A stretch of DNA of 8,162 nt from an uncultured Litorilinea sp. (GTDB taxonomy: Bacteria; Chloroflexota; Anaerolineae; Caldilineales; Caldilineaceae), in contig CAMPHP010000108.1 of NCBI GenBank assembly GCA_946885925.1, positions 1 through 8,162 on the forward strand. The letters run 5' to 3'. Under the pieces are notes generated by a model that searched no databases, had not been told where the DNA came from, and saw only the letters and a list, made by a program, of their open reading frames with translations. A program made the position numbers and the translations under genes. Shown here piece after piece: positions 1-6,002 of the stretch. Positions within the stretch are counted from its first letter, which is position 1. Each line of letters begins with the position of its first letter.

Positions 1-2
1 TT

Positions 3-533
3 ACTGGCCTGATGCTCACCGCCAGCTATACCTGGCTCAAGGGCTACGCCTATGATTTTCTGGCAATCCTCCATGCCGTCACGGTCATTGCGACTTTTCT
101 ATGGTTGCCCTTTGGCAAGTTCTTTCACATTTTCCAGCGTCCTGCCCAGATCGGCGTTCGCTTTTATAAGGAAGTAGGCGAGCATGAGGAGGCAGCGCAT
201 TGCCGTAGGTGTGGGCATCCCTTCACCTCGCGCCTTCATGTGAACGACTTGATCCAGACCGAGAAGGCACTAGGCTATCATTATGAAATGCCCAACAGCC
301 CAGCAGAACACTATCAGTGGATCTGTCCACCATGCCGCCGTGCGATGGTAGCAATTGCCCAAGGCCGCATGTGGACTGGCATCCGCGGTGGCACGCCCCA
401 AGATGCCGCCAGCCTTTCCGGCGGAGAGCCGAATGGAGCAGTGGATACGCACCGGGCAATGCCACTCTACGTCAACCCCGCTATCGGCGAAGGACCCTTA
501 GGGCCTGAAGATGCTGACAATTTTCACCCCTAG
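3..533 (+). CDS. NarI-like membrane cytochrome subunit, C-terminal part, with CxxC...CxxC tail (5' end outside window)
   Basis: The frame is open from the left edge, so only the C-terminal part is present (176 codons visible). Counting from the first visible Met (base 12), residues about 15-34 form a hydrophobic helix, followed by [13 protein letters not shown]. This Pro-Phe-x-Lys-x-x-His pattern resembles the last helix of nitrate reductase gamma (NarI) and DsrM/HdrE-type b cytochromes. His21 and His39 could be haem ligands. After the membrane part lies a soluble tail with C64-x2-C67 and C105-x2-C108, a zinc-ribbon or rubredoxin-like arrangement not found in NarI itself. The last 60 residues are low in motifs and rich in Gly, Pro and Ala. 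It ends 85 bp before the molybdoenzyme gene on the same strand, which supports a role as its quinol-side membrane partner. Another polytopic membrane protein with a metal-binding tail is possible, since most of it is not visible. Confidence 0.6.
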   Translation, partial: TGLMLTASYTWLKGYAYDFLAILHAVTVIATFLWLPFGKFFHIFQRPAQIGVRFYKEVGEHEEAAHCRRCGHPFTSRLHVNDLIQTEKALGYHYEMPNSPAEHYQWICPPCRRAMVAIAQGRMWTGIRGGTPQDAASLSGGEPNGAVDTHRAMPLYVNPAIGEGPLGPEDADNFHP

Positions 534-618
534 CCATCTCTAGTAGCTCATCCTCTTCCCGCTTAGTGCAGCCAGCACAGCAGTCGGGCTGGTTGTCTCA
601 TCTCGAAAGGAATAATTC

Positions 619-2865
619 ATGGCAGAAGCACCTGCCGATCTACAAGGAATTATTGACCAATTCGGACCACACCTAGCCTATCCACAGGGAGTGCAGCTAG
701 ATACAGGCGTCGAGCCAGACAAGCTCGTCAAGACCCACTGCTGTTTCTGTGGTCAACAATGTGGTGTCCAACTTAAAGTCAAGGACAACCAAGTTATTGG
801 TATAGAGCCTTGGATGGAGTTTCCTTTCAATCAGGGCAAACTCTGTCCCAAGGGTGTCAAACGCTATTTGCAAAACGGCCATCCCGACCGTCTGCTCCAT
901 GCCTACCAGCGCGATCCAAACGCGTCCGGAGGCTTTCGTCCAATGGCCTATGATGCGGCAATCCAGCGCGTGGCGGCAGAGATTGACCGCATCCAGCAGC
1001 AATATGGTCCCCACGCTTTTGGCCTGCTCAGTGGTGCCAGCCTTACCACCGAAAAGACCTATCTTATGGGCAAATTTGCCCGCATGTGTCTGCGTACATC
1101 GAACATTGACTACAACGGACGCTTATGCATGGTTAGTGCCGCAGCGGGCAGCAAAATGGCATTCGGCATCGACCGCTCGGCCAATCCCTGGTCAGACATT
1201 ATTGGTACCGAAGTTGTCTGGATTAGCGGCTCAAATGTGGCTGAGTGTTCGCCCATCACCACAGATTACGTTTGGCAAGCCCGCGAACATGGTGCCAAGA
1301 TTATTGTCGTAGACCCACGCCTGACCCCGATTGCCCGCACCTGTGATCTCTTCCTGCCGATTAAGCCAGGCCGCGATACGGCACTCTTCAATGGCATCCT
1401 CCACCTGATGATCGAGCATGATTGGCTCGATCATGACTTCATTGAGCAGTATACCAACGGCTTTACGGAGGTCGCAGCAGAGGTGGCCCCGTGGACACCC
1501 AAACGCACCGCAGAAGTGACGGGCATTGCCGAGAGGGCAATTCGCCAGGCTGCCGAGTGGTGGGGTACGGCCAAGACCAGCTTCCAACTCCACGCACGCG
1601 GTCTCGAACACCACAGCCACGGCGTATACAACGTACTCAGCGCCATTAACATCGTACTCGCTTCCGGACGGATAGGCCGCCCCAATTGTGGCTATGGCAC
1701 CATCACGGGCCAGGCCAATGGTCAGGGTGGCCGAGAGCACGGTCAGAAATGTGACCAACTACCCGGTGGCCGCGATGCAGGCAATCCAGAGCATAGGGCC
1801 TATGTCGCCAGTGTATGGGGTATGGACCCCAATGACATGCCTCCACCTGGTGTGGATGCCTATGAGATGATACGCAAGATCGACCAGGGCGAAATCAAGG
1901 GATTATTGAGCATCTGCTTTAACCCTGTTGTCTCGCTACCCGACAATAACTTTGTGCGCCAGGCATTGGAGAAACTGGAGTTTTATGTAGCCATCGACTT
2001 CTTCCTCAACGAAACCGCCCACTATGCCGACATCGTCCTGCCGGGGTCGCAGCAAGAGGAGGACGAGGGTACGGTGACTCAGGTAGAGGGGCGGATCATT
2101 CGCATCCGCAAAGCAGTGGACTGTCCAGGCGACGCACGCCAGGATTGGCGTATTATCCAGGACATCGCCGGTGCATTGGGCCGGGAGCGAGGCTTTACCT
2201 TCAATAGCCCCAAAGAGATCTTTGAGGAGCTACGTCTTGCCTCCAAGGGTGGTATCGTGGATTACTACGGTGTCACCTATGAAAAGATCGAGAGCCAGTT
2301 TGGTATCTTCTGGCCCTGCCCAACCGAAGATCACCCCGGCACGCCGCGCCTCTTTGAACCCGGTTCGTGGAATCCAGTGGCCCAGGGTAAAGGCCCCTTC
2401 TACTTCCCCGATGGCAAGGCGCGTTTCAAAGTCGCACCCTACGTGCCTCCTGCCGAAGATGTAGATGAAGAGTATCCGGTTATTCTCACCACCGGACGCG
2501 TGGTCAGCCAGTTTCTATCCGGCACGCAAACACGGCGTATCGGCCCACTCGTCGACAATTATCCGGAGCCGCGGATCGAACTGCATCCACTTCTGGCGGA
2601 GCGACTTGGCATTGCCGACGGCGATTGGGTCACGGCAGAGTCGCGGCGAGGGAACACAACACTGCGCGCCCAGGTAGTCCGCACCATCCGTCCAGATACG
2701 ATCTTTATTCCATATCACTGGGCAGGACGCAAAAGTGCGAACCAACTCACAATTGCCGCACAAGATCCTCTCTCTAAAATTCCAGAATACAAGGTCTGTG
2801 CAGTCAAGGTCTATAAGGCTGCTGGGCCTCCAGAAGATTCTGATACGTTAACGCCCACGCAATAG
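619..2865 (+). CDS. Molybdopterin oxidoreductase catalytic subunit, NarB/NasA nitrate reductase-like
   Basis: This 748-residue protein has the full layout of a bis-MGD molybdoenzyme. An N-terminal [4Fe-4S] motif is formed by C41, C44, C48 and C76, followed by the usual PKG. Cys170 in the motif [11 protein letters not shown] aligns with the Mo-ligating Cys of Nap/Nas/NarB enzymes (RxCMxSA), not with the Cys/Sec-His-Gly of formate dehydrogenases. GSNVAE at 204-209 and [12 protein letters not shown] at 364-375 are cofactor-binding stretches. The C-terminal dinucleotide-binding domain starts near residue 618 (YPVILTTGR). The length is slightly above typical NarB (about 700-730). No Tat or Sec signal is visible, so by itself it would stay in the cytoplasm. 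The start is supported by AAAGGA about 7 nt upstream of ATG. It lies between a NarI-like gene and a polyferredoxin gene, which suggests a membrane-attached complex. Nitrate is the best-guess substrate; another oxyanion or a reverse reaction cannot be excluded. Confidence 0.85.
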   Translation: MAEAPADLQGIIDQFGPHLAYPQGVQLDTGVEPDKLVKTHCCFCGQQCGVQLKVKDNQVIGIEPWMEFPFNQGKLCPKGVKRYLQNGHPDRLLHAYQRDPNASGGFRPMAYDAAIQRVAAEIDRIQQQYGPHAFGLLSGASLTTEKTYLMGKFARMCLRTSNIDYNGRLCMVSAAAGSKMAFGIDRSANPWSDIIGTEVVWISGSNVAECSPITTDYVWQAREHGAKIIVVDPRLTPIARTCDLFLPIKPGRDTALFNGILHLMIEHDWLDHDFIEQYTNGFTEVAAEVAPWTPKRTAEVTGIAERAIRQAAEWWGTAKTSFQLHARGLEHHSHGVYNVLSAINIVLASGRIGRPNCGYGTITGQANGQGGREHGQKCDQLPGGRDAGNPEHRAYVASVWGMDPNDMPPPGVDAYEMIRKIDQGEIKGLLSICFNPVVSLPDNNFVRQALEKLEFYVAIDFFLNETAHYADIVLPGSQQEEDEGTVTQVEGRIIRIRKAVDCPGDARQDWRIIQDIAGALGRERGFTFNSPKEIFEELRLASKGGIVDYYGVTYEKIESQFGIFWPCPTEDHPGTPRLFEPGSWNPVAQGKGPFYFPDGKARFKVAPYVPPAEDVDEEYPVILTTGRVVSQFLSGTQTRRIGPLVDNYPEPRIELHPLLAERLGIADGDWVTAESRRGNTTLRAQVVRTIRPDTIFIPYHWAGRKSANQLTIAAQDPLSKIPEYKVCAVKVYKAAGPPEDSDTLTPTQ

Positions 2866-2932
2866 CTCTATCCAACGGCCTTATAGGACAAGAGCAGCGG
2901 TTATTCCACCATCTTGCAAGAAACATGCAACG

Positions 2933-2942
2933 AAGAGGAGGT
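2933..2942 (+). promoter_or_regulatory. Strong Shine-Dalgarno fixing a TTG start
   Basis: AAGAGGAGGT is nearly a full complement of the 16S rRNA 3' end and lies 6 nt before TTG at 2949. An in-frame ATG at 2925 is followed by TGA at 2943, so it cannot start the downstream protein. TTG is therefore the only reasonable start for the polyferredoxin gene. Confidence 0.8.
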
Positions 2943-2948
2943 TGAGTC

Positions 2949-3611
2949 TTGGCTGTTCCCGAACATCTAGAATTCTTTATAGACCCTGGTCGCTGCATCG
3001 GTTGCCAGGCTTGTGTTCAAGCCTGTACCGAGTGTGACACCCATAAAGGGCAGTCCATGATACAGCTTGACTATATAGACCGGGCTGCCTCCACACAGAC
3101 TGTTCCAATTGTCTGTATGCATTGTGATTCGCCTACCTGTGCGGAGGTCTGCCCAGCCGATGCCATCAAGCGTACAGCCGATGGCGTGGTACAAACAGCA
3201 CGCAAGGCGCGTTGTATCGCCTGTAATAACTGCGTCCTGGCCTGTCCCTTTGGCGTGCCCAAGATGAACACCGGCACGAATCTGATGATGAAATGTGATT
3301 TGTGCTACGACCGCACATCGGTAGGACTAAAACCCATGTGTGCCAGTGTCTGTCCCAGCCAAGCTCTCTTTTATGGCACACGCGACGAAATCGAACGGAT
3401 GCGCCCGAGTTCGCGGCCAACTAATGCCTTCCAGTTTGGCGCGCAGACAATCACAACCAAAGTCAATATCATGATTCCTGTTGAGGCCCCCAGGGAGTAT
3501 GTTGATGTCACGGATGCATTGGCAGACCCACCCATCGGCCAGTCAATCCTCCTAGAAATGGCAAATCTAGACTGGGACACCTTCATTACGTCGCAGGAGG
3601 CGCGCTCATGA
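2949..3611 (+). CDS. Four-cluster [4Fe-4S] ferredoxin subunit (NrfC/PsrB/DmsB-like)
   Basis: This 220-residue electron-transfer subunit would pass electrons between the membrane quinol-oxidising component and the molybdenum enzyme. Sixteen cysteines fall into four groups: C16/C19/C22/C26, C56/C59/C64/C68, C89/C92/C95/C99 and C116/C119/C131/C135. This is the pattern of NrfC, PsrB and DmsB iron-sulfur subunits, each group supporting one or part of one cubane cluster. An extra Cys29 follows the first group. No signal peptide is present, matching the catalytic subunit. The start is TTG, chosen because a near-perfect Shine-Dalgarno sits 6 nt upstream. The stop codon overlaps the start of the Rieske gene as ATGA, which implies translational coupling. 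The family is very secure. The exact partner is inferred from the neighbouring genes. Confidence 0.88.
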   Translation: MAVPEHLEFFIDPGRCIGCQACVQACTECDTHKGQSMIQLDYIDRAASTQTVPIVCMHCDSPTCAEVCPADAIKRTADGVVQTARKARCIACNNCVLACPFGVPKMNTGTNLMMKCDLCYDRTSVGLKPMCASVCPSQALFYGTRDEIERMRPSSRPTNAFQFGAQTITTKVNIMIPVEAPREYVDVTDALADPPIGQSILLEMANLDWDTFITSQEARS

Positions 3612-4156
3612 GAATTCCAGATAGCGAACATATTAGCGTCCCACCCGATGGTCGGGTCGACGCGCCCCAACCGCGCTGGCGTCGTGACTTTCCCATCGAT
3701 TGGCCCCAGGACGAGTATATCTCCCGGCGTGATTTCACCCGCTTCATGGTGCTGACCAGCCTGGCTTTCACCGTAGGTCAGTTCTGGATTCTGCTGCAAA
3801 ACACCTGGCGGCGCGCCCAAGGAGCGGCCCCGATTACAGCAATTGGGACCGTGGACGAGATCCCCGTCGGCGGCCATCTTGTTTTCGCCTATCCCAGCGA
3901 GCATGACCCTTGCCTCCTGGTGCGACTAGACGAAACAAACTTTGTGGCTTATGACCGCTTATGTACCCACCTGCTCTGTCCCGTCATCCCACAACCAGAG
4001 CATGGACAATTTCATTGCCCATGCCACGAAGGCTACTTTGACATTGCTACAGGTCGCCCTCTTGCTGGCCCGCCACAACGTCCGCTGGCGCGCATTTCAC
4101 TAGAGGTACGTGATGGCACCATCTATGCCACAGACAGGATTGAATCACTTACCTAG
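3608..4156 (+). CDS. Tat-anchored Rieske [2Fe-2S] protein
   Basis: This 182-residue Rieske protein has box I C119-T-H121-L-L-C124 and box II C137-P-C139-H140. C119, H121, C137 and H140 are the expected cluster ligands. C124 and C139 are placed to form the disulfide of quinol-oxidising Rieske proteins. After H140 the sequence is E-G-Y-F, so the Ser and Tyr that raise the potential in bc1-type proteins are absent. Residues 39-46 (SRRDFTRF) match a twin-arginine motif and are followed by a hydrophobic helix (about 46-63), so the protein is probably exported folded and stays membrane-anchored facing outward. A hydrophilic N-terminus of about 38 residues precedes the motif. AGGAGG lies 7 nt before ATG. 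The gene overlaps the polyferredoxin gene by 4 bp. It probably serves the same complex. No cytochrome b of bc1 type is visible in the window. The stop codon lies in the first copy of a tandem 14-bp repeat. Confidence 0.9.
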   Translation: MRIPDSEHISVPPDGRVDAPQPRWRRDFPIDWPQDEYISRRDFTRFMVLTSLAFTVGQFWILLQNTWRRAQGAAPITAIGTVDEIPVGGHLVFAYPSEHDPCLLVRLDETNFVAYDRLCTHLLCPVIPQPEHGQFHCPCHEGYFDIATGRPLAGPPQRPLARISLEVRDGTIYATDRIESLT

Positions 4157-4198
4157 AGTCACTTACCTAGAGTCACTTACCTAGAGTCACTTACCTAG
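4143..4198 (+). repeat. Four tandem copies of a 14-bp unit across the Rieske stop codon
   Basis: The unit AGTCACTTACCTAG occurs three times exactly (4157-4170, 4171-4184, 4185-4198). A first copy at 4143-4156 differs only at its second base (AATCACTTACCTAG). That copy encodes the last residues of the Rieske protein and its TAG stop. Copies 2-4 therefore look like duplications of the end of the gene, typical of replication slippage. Changing the copy number would alter the spacing to the next gene but not the Rieske protein. Confidence 0.95.
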
Positions 4199-4211
4199 AG
4201 GTATTACCAAT

Positions 4212-4259
4212 AAAAAGATGTACAAAAAGATGGACAGTGGAGAGATGAATAGAGAGATG
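4212..4259 (+). repeat. Degenerate purine-rich repeat with AGATG every 12 or 15 bases
   Basis: AAAAAGATGTAC and AAAAAGATGGAC are adjacent 12-mers with one mismatch. They are followed by AGTGGAGAGATG and AATAGAGAGATG, so AGATG ends at 4220, 4232, 4247 and 4259. All intervals are multiples of three, which keeps a small reading frame open. The last AGAGAG (about 4251-4256) can act as the Shine-Dalgarno of the gene starting at 4265. Confidence 0.6.
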
Positions 4260-4268
4260 CTGCCATGA
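4218..4268 (+). other. Possible 16-codon upstream ORF overlapping the next start codon
   Basis: ATG at 4218 opens a frame reading MYKKMDSGEMNREMLP that stops at TGA 4266-4268, overlapping the ATG of the downstream 75-residue gene by ATGA. AGAGGT lies 15 nt upstream of the first ATG, which is too far for a good ribosome site. It might couple translation across the gap after the Rieske gene, or it may be a by-product of the repeat structure. No function is recognised. Confidence 0.2.
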
Positions 4269-4492
4269 CCAACCGCTCTCGCTTCTCACGTAGCCAGCGT
4301 ATGACCATCGTCACGGGAATTCTCTGGCTGGTGACGATCATTGTAATCCTGCAGATTTGGCTTCTGACCGCCACCATGAATGCCTATCTAGGAGGCGACG
4401 AAACTGTGCTCTGGCCCGCAGCATTGGTGAGCCTGGTTTGCCTGGGACTCAATGCGGGATTGCTCTGGTACCTCAATAGGCTGGAACGGTAA
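4265..4492 (+). CDS. Small two-helix membrane protein (DUF6755-like)
   Basis: This 75-residue protein has two predicted membrane helices, about residues 12-35 and 48-69, joined by a short loop with LGGDE. The N-terminus is basic and the C-terminus ends in NRLER. From memory it resembles a family of about 70-80-residue proteins (DUF6755) found beside Rieske and molybdoenzyme genes; this name is tentative. The position inside the redox operon suggests a small accessory or anchoring subunit of the complex. GAGAG lies 8 nt before ATG. The following gene starts 4 bp after its stop, so the two are probably translated together. There are no cysteines other than one in the second helix, and no cofactor motif is visible. 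Confidence 0.75.
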   Translation: MTNRSRFSRSQRMTIVTGILWLVTIIVILQIWLLTATMNAYLGGDETVLWPAALVSLVCLGLNAGLLWYLNRLER

Positions 4493-4496
4493 GTAG

Positions 4497-5534
4497 GTGA
4501 ACCGGCAAACGTTCCAGCAGGGGATTGCCAACTTCTTCCCCGGCTATTTTGCTTTAGTCATGGCAACGGGCATTGTCTCGATTGCCAGCTTCTTGCTGGG
4601 TCTGCGGCCCTTTGCCCAGGCCCTGCTTGTAATCAATTTAGTCGCCTATGCAATCCTGTGGGCGATCACACTGGCACGACTCCTGCTTTATTGGCCCCGC
4701 ATTTGGGCAGACGTGACCGATCATAGCCGTGGCCCCGGTTTCTTCACGCTCGTAGCAGGCACCTGTGTGTTAGGCAGCCAGCTTGTAATCGCAGCAGGAT
4801 TGCCACAGGTAGCGAAGTGGTTCTGGTTGTTGGGGTTGGTCCTTTGGCTGCCAATCATGTATACCTTTTTTGCGGCCATGACCGTGCGTGCCGAAAAACC
4901 GCCACTTGAACAAGGGCTCAATGGTTCTTGGATGCTGGCTGTTGTTGCTGTGCAATCACTATCAACATTGGGCGTGCTGGTCGCTCCTCAATGGGAAGCC
5001 TGGCATGATTTGATTATTTTTGCCGCCCTCTGCCTCTTCCTTCTCGGTTGTATGCTCTATCTGTTGATCATCACCCTCGTCTTCTATCGTTTTACCTTTC
5101 TAGTCTTTGCCCCGGCAACCTTGGCACCTCCTTATTGGATCAATATGGGCGCGGTTGCGATCACAACCTTGGCCGGTGCGACATTAATCCTGAATGCAGA
5201 GGGACAGCCTCTCTTGCAGGAGCTATTGTCTTTTCTAAAGGGATTTACGCTTTTCTTTTGGACGACAGCTTCGTGGTGGATTCCTTTGCTGCTGCTCCTA
5301 GGCGTTTGGCGGCATGGCGTCCGCCGTTTTCCCCTTAAGTATGATCCTCAATATTGGGGAATGGTCTTTCCGCTTGGCATGTACACCACCTGTACTATAC
5401 GGCTTGCACAAGCGCTGGAACTATCTTTCTTGCAGGCAATCCCACACGTCTTTATCTATCTCGCAATCGCGGCCTGGTTGGCAACGTTTCTAGGTCTGTT
5501 ACTGCATCTATTGCGCGTCCCGCGCTCCCAATAA
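4497..5534 (+). CDS. TDT/SLAC1-family (TehA-like) anion channel or carrier
   Basis: This 345-residue integral membrane protein has about ten hydrophobic segments, the count and length expected for the TDT (tellurite-resistance/dicarboxylate transporter) family that includes bacterial TehA and plant SLAC1. Family-like stretches are PGYFALVMATGIVS in the first helix and FPLGMYTTCTIRLAQAL near residues 294-310. The start is GTG at 4497, 4 bp after the previous stop; the Shine-Dalgarno is weak (AAGTAGG overlaps the start), but starting later would cut the first helix. Plant SLAC1 conducts nitrate and chloride, so with a nitrate-reductase-like operon upstream a role in nitrate or nitrite passage is reasonable. 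Annotation pipelines often call this family a C4-dicarboxylate or sulfite transporter, and those remain alternatives. It is the last gene of the redox block. No intrinsic terminator is seen directly after it. Confidence 0.85.
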   Translation: MNRQTFQQGIANFFPGYFALVMATGIVSIASFLLGLRPFAQALLVINLVAYAILWAITLARLLLYWPRIWADVTDHSRGPGFFTLVAGTCVLGSQLVIAAGLPQVAKWFWLLGLVLWLPIMYTFFAAMTVRAEKPPLEQGLNGSWMLAVVAVQSLSTLGVLVAPQWEAWHDLIIFAALCLFLLGCMLYLLIITLVFYRFTFLVFAPATLAPPYWINMGAVAITTLAGATLILNAEGQPLLQELLSFLKGFTLFFWTTASWWIPLLLLLGVWRHGVRRFPLKYDPQYWGMVFPLGMYTTCTIRLAQALELSFLQAIPHVFIYLAIAAWLATFLGLLLHLLRVPRSQ

Positions 5535-5539
5535 GGTAA

Positions 5540-5552
5540 GTACGCACAACGC
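5540..5552 (+). repeat. 13-bp direct repeat, copy 1 (GTACGCACAACGC)
   Basis: The exact 13-mer GTACGCACAACGC occurs here, 12 bp before the -35 box, and again at 6870-6882 between pheA and aroF. Both copies lie in intergenic DNA of the aromatic operon. It could be an operator or chance; it has no strong dyad symmetry. Confidence 0.35.
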
Positions 5553-5564
5553 GCCAATTTCAGC

Positions 5565-5593
5565 TTGACATTCGCAATGCGCCGTGGTATCGT
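5565..5593 (+). promoter_or_regulatory. Sigma70-type promoter for the pheA-aroF operon
   Basis: TTGACA at 5565-5570 is a perfect -35 hexamer. After 17 bp comes TATCGT at 5588-5593, matching four of six -10 bases and preceded by TGG, an extended -10. Transcription would start near 5600, giving a 5' leader of about 400 nt before pheA. It lies 30 bp past the stop of the TDT gene and points toward pheA. Confidence 0.65.
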
Positions 5594-5737
5594 AGCCAAC
5601 ATCTGAAGTATCCGGTGGATTAACCATTGCTGCGTGCCGCAACGCACCGTTTGTCTGCTAAGATAAAAGACCTAGCTATACCAGACACAACCATGACGAC
5701 CTCTATCATTTGCAACCACCATAGTCATAATCAATCT

Positions 5738-5908
5738 ATGTCGTTGCCTATGGGTCGTCAACAGGCCACCCAACAGATTGTTGCTTCCAAGAACCCGCGC
5801 CACTCATGGTGTGGGTTTTCTTTTGGTGGTTATTGGTTTAGCTATTATTACTTTTATTTTAGCAACGTGTTGCCATTCAGCGCAGCGAGGCAGATGGTGC
5901 CTGGTTAA
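5738..5908 (+). CDS. Aromatic-rich leader peptide of the pheA attenuator (start codon uncertain)
   Basis: This frame encodes a peptide whose codons 5807-5860 give 12 aromatic residues in 18: five Phe, five Tyr and two Trp, ending in [10 protein letters not shown]. It then runs across the antiterminator arm (5870-5883) and stops at TAA 5906-5908, 19 nt before the terminator stem. This is the geometry needed for attenuation: a ribosome waiting on scarce Phe-, Tyr- or Trp-tRNA leaves 5870-5883 free to pair with the terminator arm, while one that reaches the stop covers or has cleared it. In-frame ATG codons lie at 5693, 5738 and 5750 (71, 56 and 52 residues). None has a good Shine-Dalgarno. ATG 5738 was chosen because CATAAT lies 6 nt before it, which would suit a leaderless transcript, but this is weak. 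The peptide itself is probably not functional. Confidence 0.55.
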   Translation: MSLPMGRQQATQQIVASKNPRHSWCGFSFGGYWFSYYYFYFSNVLPFSAARQMVPG

Positions 5909-5948
5909 ACCCAGACAGAGAGGTCTCAACGAGGGCGTGGAATGGCAA
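5870..5948 (+). promoter_or_regulatory. Antiterminator pairing (5870-5883 with 5935-5948)
   Basis: TTGCCATTC at 5870-5878 is an exact complement of GAATGGCAA at 5940-5948. After one A-G mismatch, GCGC (5880-5883) pairs with GCGT (5935-5938), including one G-U. This gives 13 pairs over 14 positions. The pairing uses 5935-5943, which also belongs to the 5' arm of the terminator, so the two structures exclude each other. A small palindrome, GCAACGTGTTGC at 5862-5873, could hide the first bases of the antiterminator arm. Confidence 0.6.
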
Positions 5949-5970
5949 AATTCCCGCCCTCGTTTTTTTT
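5928..5970 (+). terminator. Intrinsic terminator (attenuator) before pheA
   Basis: AACGAGGGCG (5928-5937) pairs perfectly with CGCCCTCGTT (5955-5964). After a bulged T5938, GGAAT pairs with ATTCC (5950-5954), closing a GGCAAA loop. The stem therefore has 15 pairs, and eight T residues follow at 5963-5970. It ends 32 nt before the pheA ATG and downstream of the operon promoter, so it must be conditional. It could also stop read-through from the redox operon. Confidence 0.93.
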
Positions 5971-5991
5971 GCCCTGCGATCATAACCCAGC

Positions 5992-5998
5992 GGGAGAA
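5992..5998 (+). promoter_or_regulatory. Shine-Dalgarno fixing the pheA start
   Basis: GGGAGAA lies just before ATG 6003. The pheA frame is open much further upstream (to 5778), but that part crosses the terminator and lacks homology. This site and the family N-terminus ([15 protein letters not shown]) fix the start at 6003. Confidence 0.75.
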
Positions 5999-6002
5999 GT
6001 CT

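Larger units (their letters stand above)
5535..6002 (+). promoter_or_regulatory. 468-bp regulatory leader of the pheA-aroF operon
   Basis: This gap contains no conserved protein gene. It holds a promoter (5565-5593), an untranslated stretch of about 140 nt with nothing recognisable, an open frame ending in an extremely aromatic run (5807-5860), an antiterminator-capable segment (5870-5883), an intrinsic terminator (5928-5970) and the pheA Shine-Dalgarno (5992-5998). The whole fits a transcription attenuator controlled by translation of aromatic codons. The long 5' portion before the aromatic run is unusual for a classical leader-peptide attenuator. Confidence 0.75.

Noticed and set aside
572..596. 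Short inverted repeat CCAGC...GCTGG between the membrane gene and the molybdoenzyme gene
   Set aside because: Only five pairs with a ten-base loop and no T run, so it is neither a terminator nor a convincing operator.
2866..2948. Possible promoter or small gene in the 83-bp gap before the ferredoxin gene
   Set aside because: No convincing -35/-10 pair, hairpin or open frame was seen. Only the Shine-Dalgarno is supported.
697..3904. Several minus-strand and alternative-frame open frames inside the molybdoenzyme, ferredoxin and Rieske genes
   Set aside because: They lie wholly within well-supported genes, have no recognisable domains or ribosome sites, and are expected as shadows of GC-biased coding DNA.
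4143..4198. Tandem repeat as a possible CRISPR array
   Set aside because: Copies are 14 bp, directly adjacent with no spacers, and overlap a coding end. No cas genes are present.
5892..5914. T-box-like sequence (AGATGGTGCCTGG) before the terminator
   Set aside because: It only loosely resembles the T-box consensus, does not pair with the terminator arm, and no stem I with specifier loop could be identified. The aromatic reading frame explains the region better.
5778..6002. Upstream extension of the pheA frame starting at TTG 5778, with a hydrophobic helix-like stretch
   Set aside because: It crosses the intrinsic terminator, has no ribosome site and no family homology. pheA has a good Shine-Dalgarno and the normal family N-terminus at 6003.
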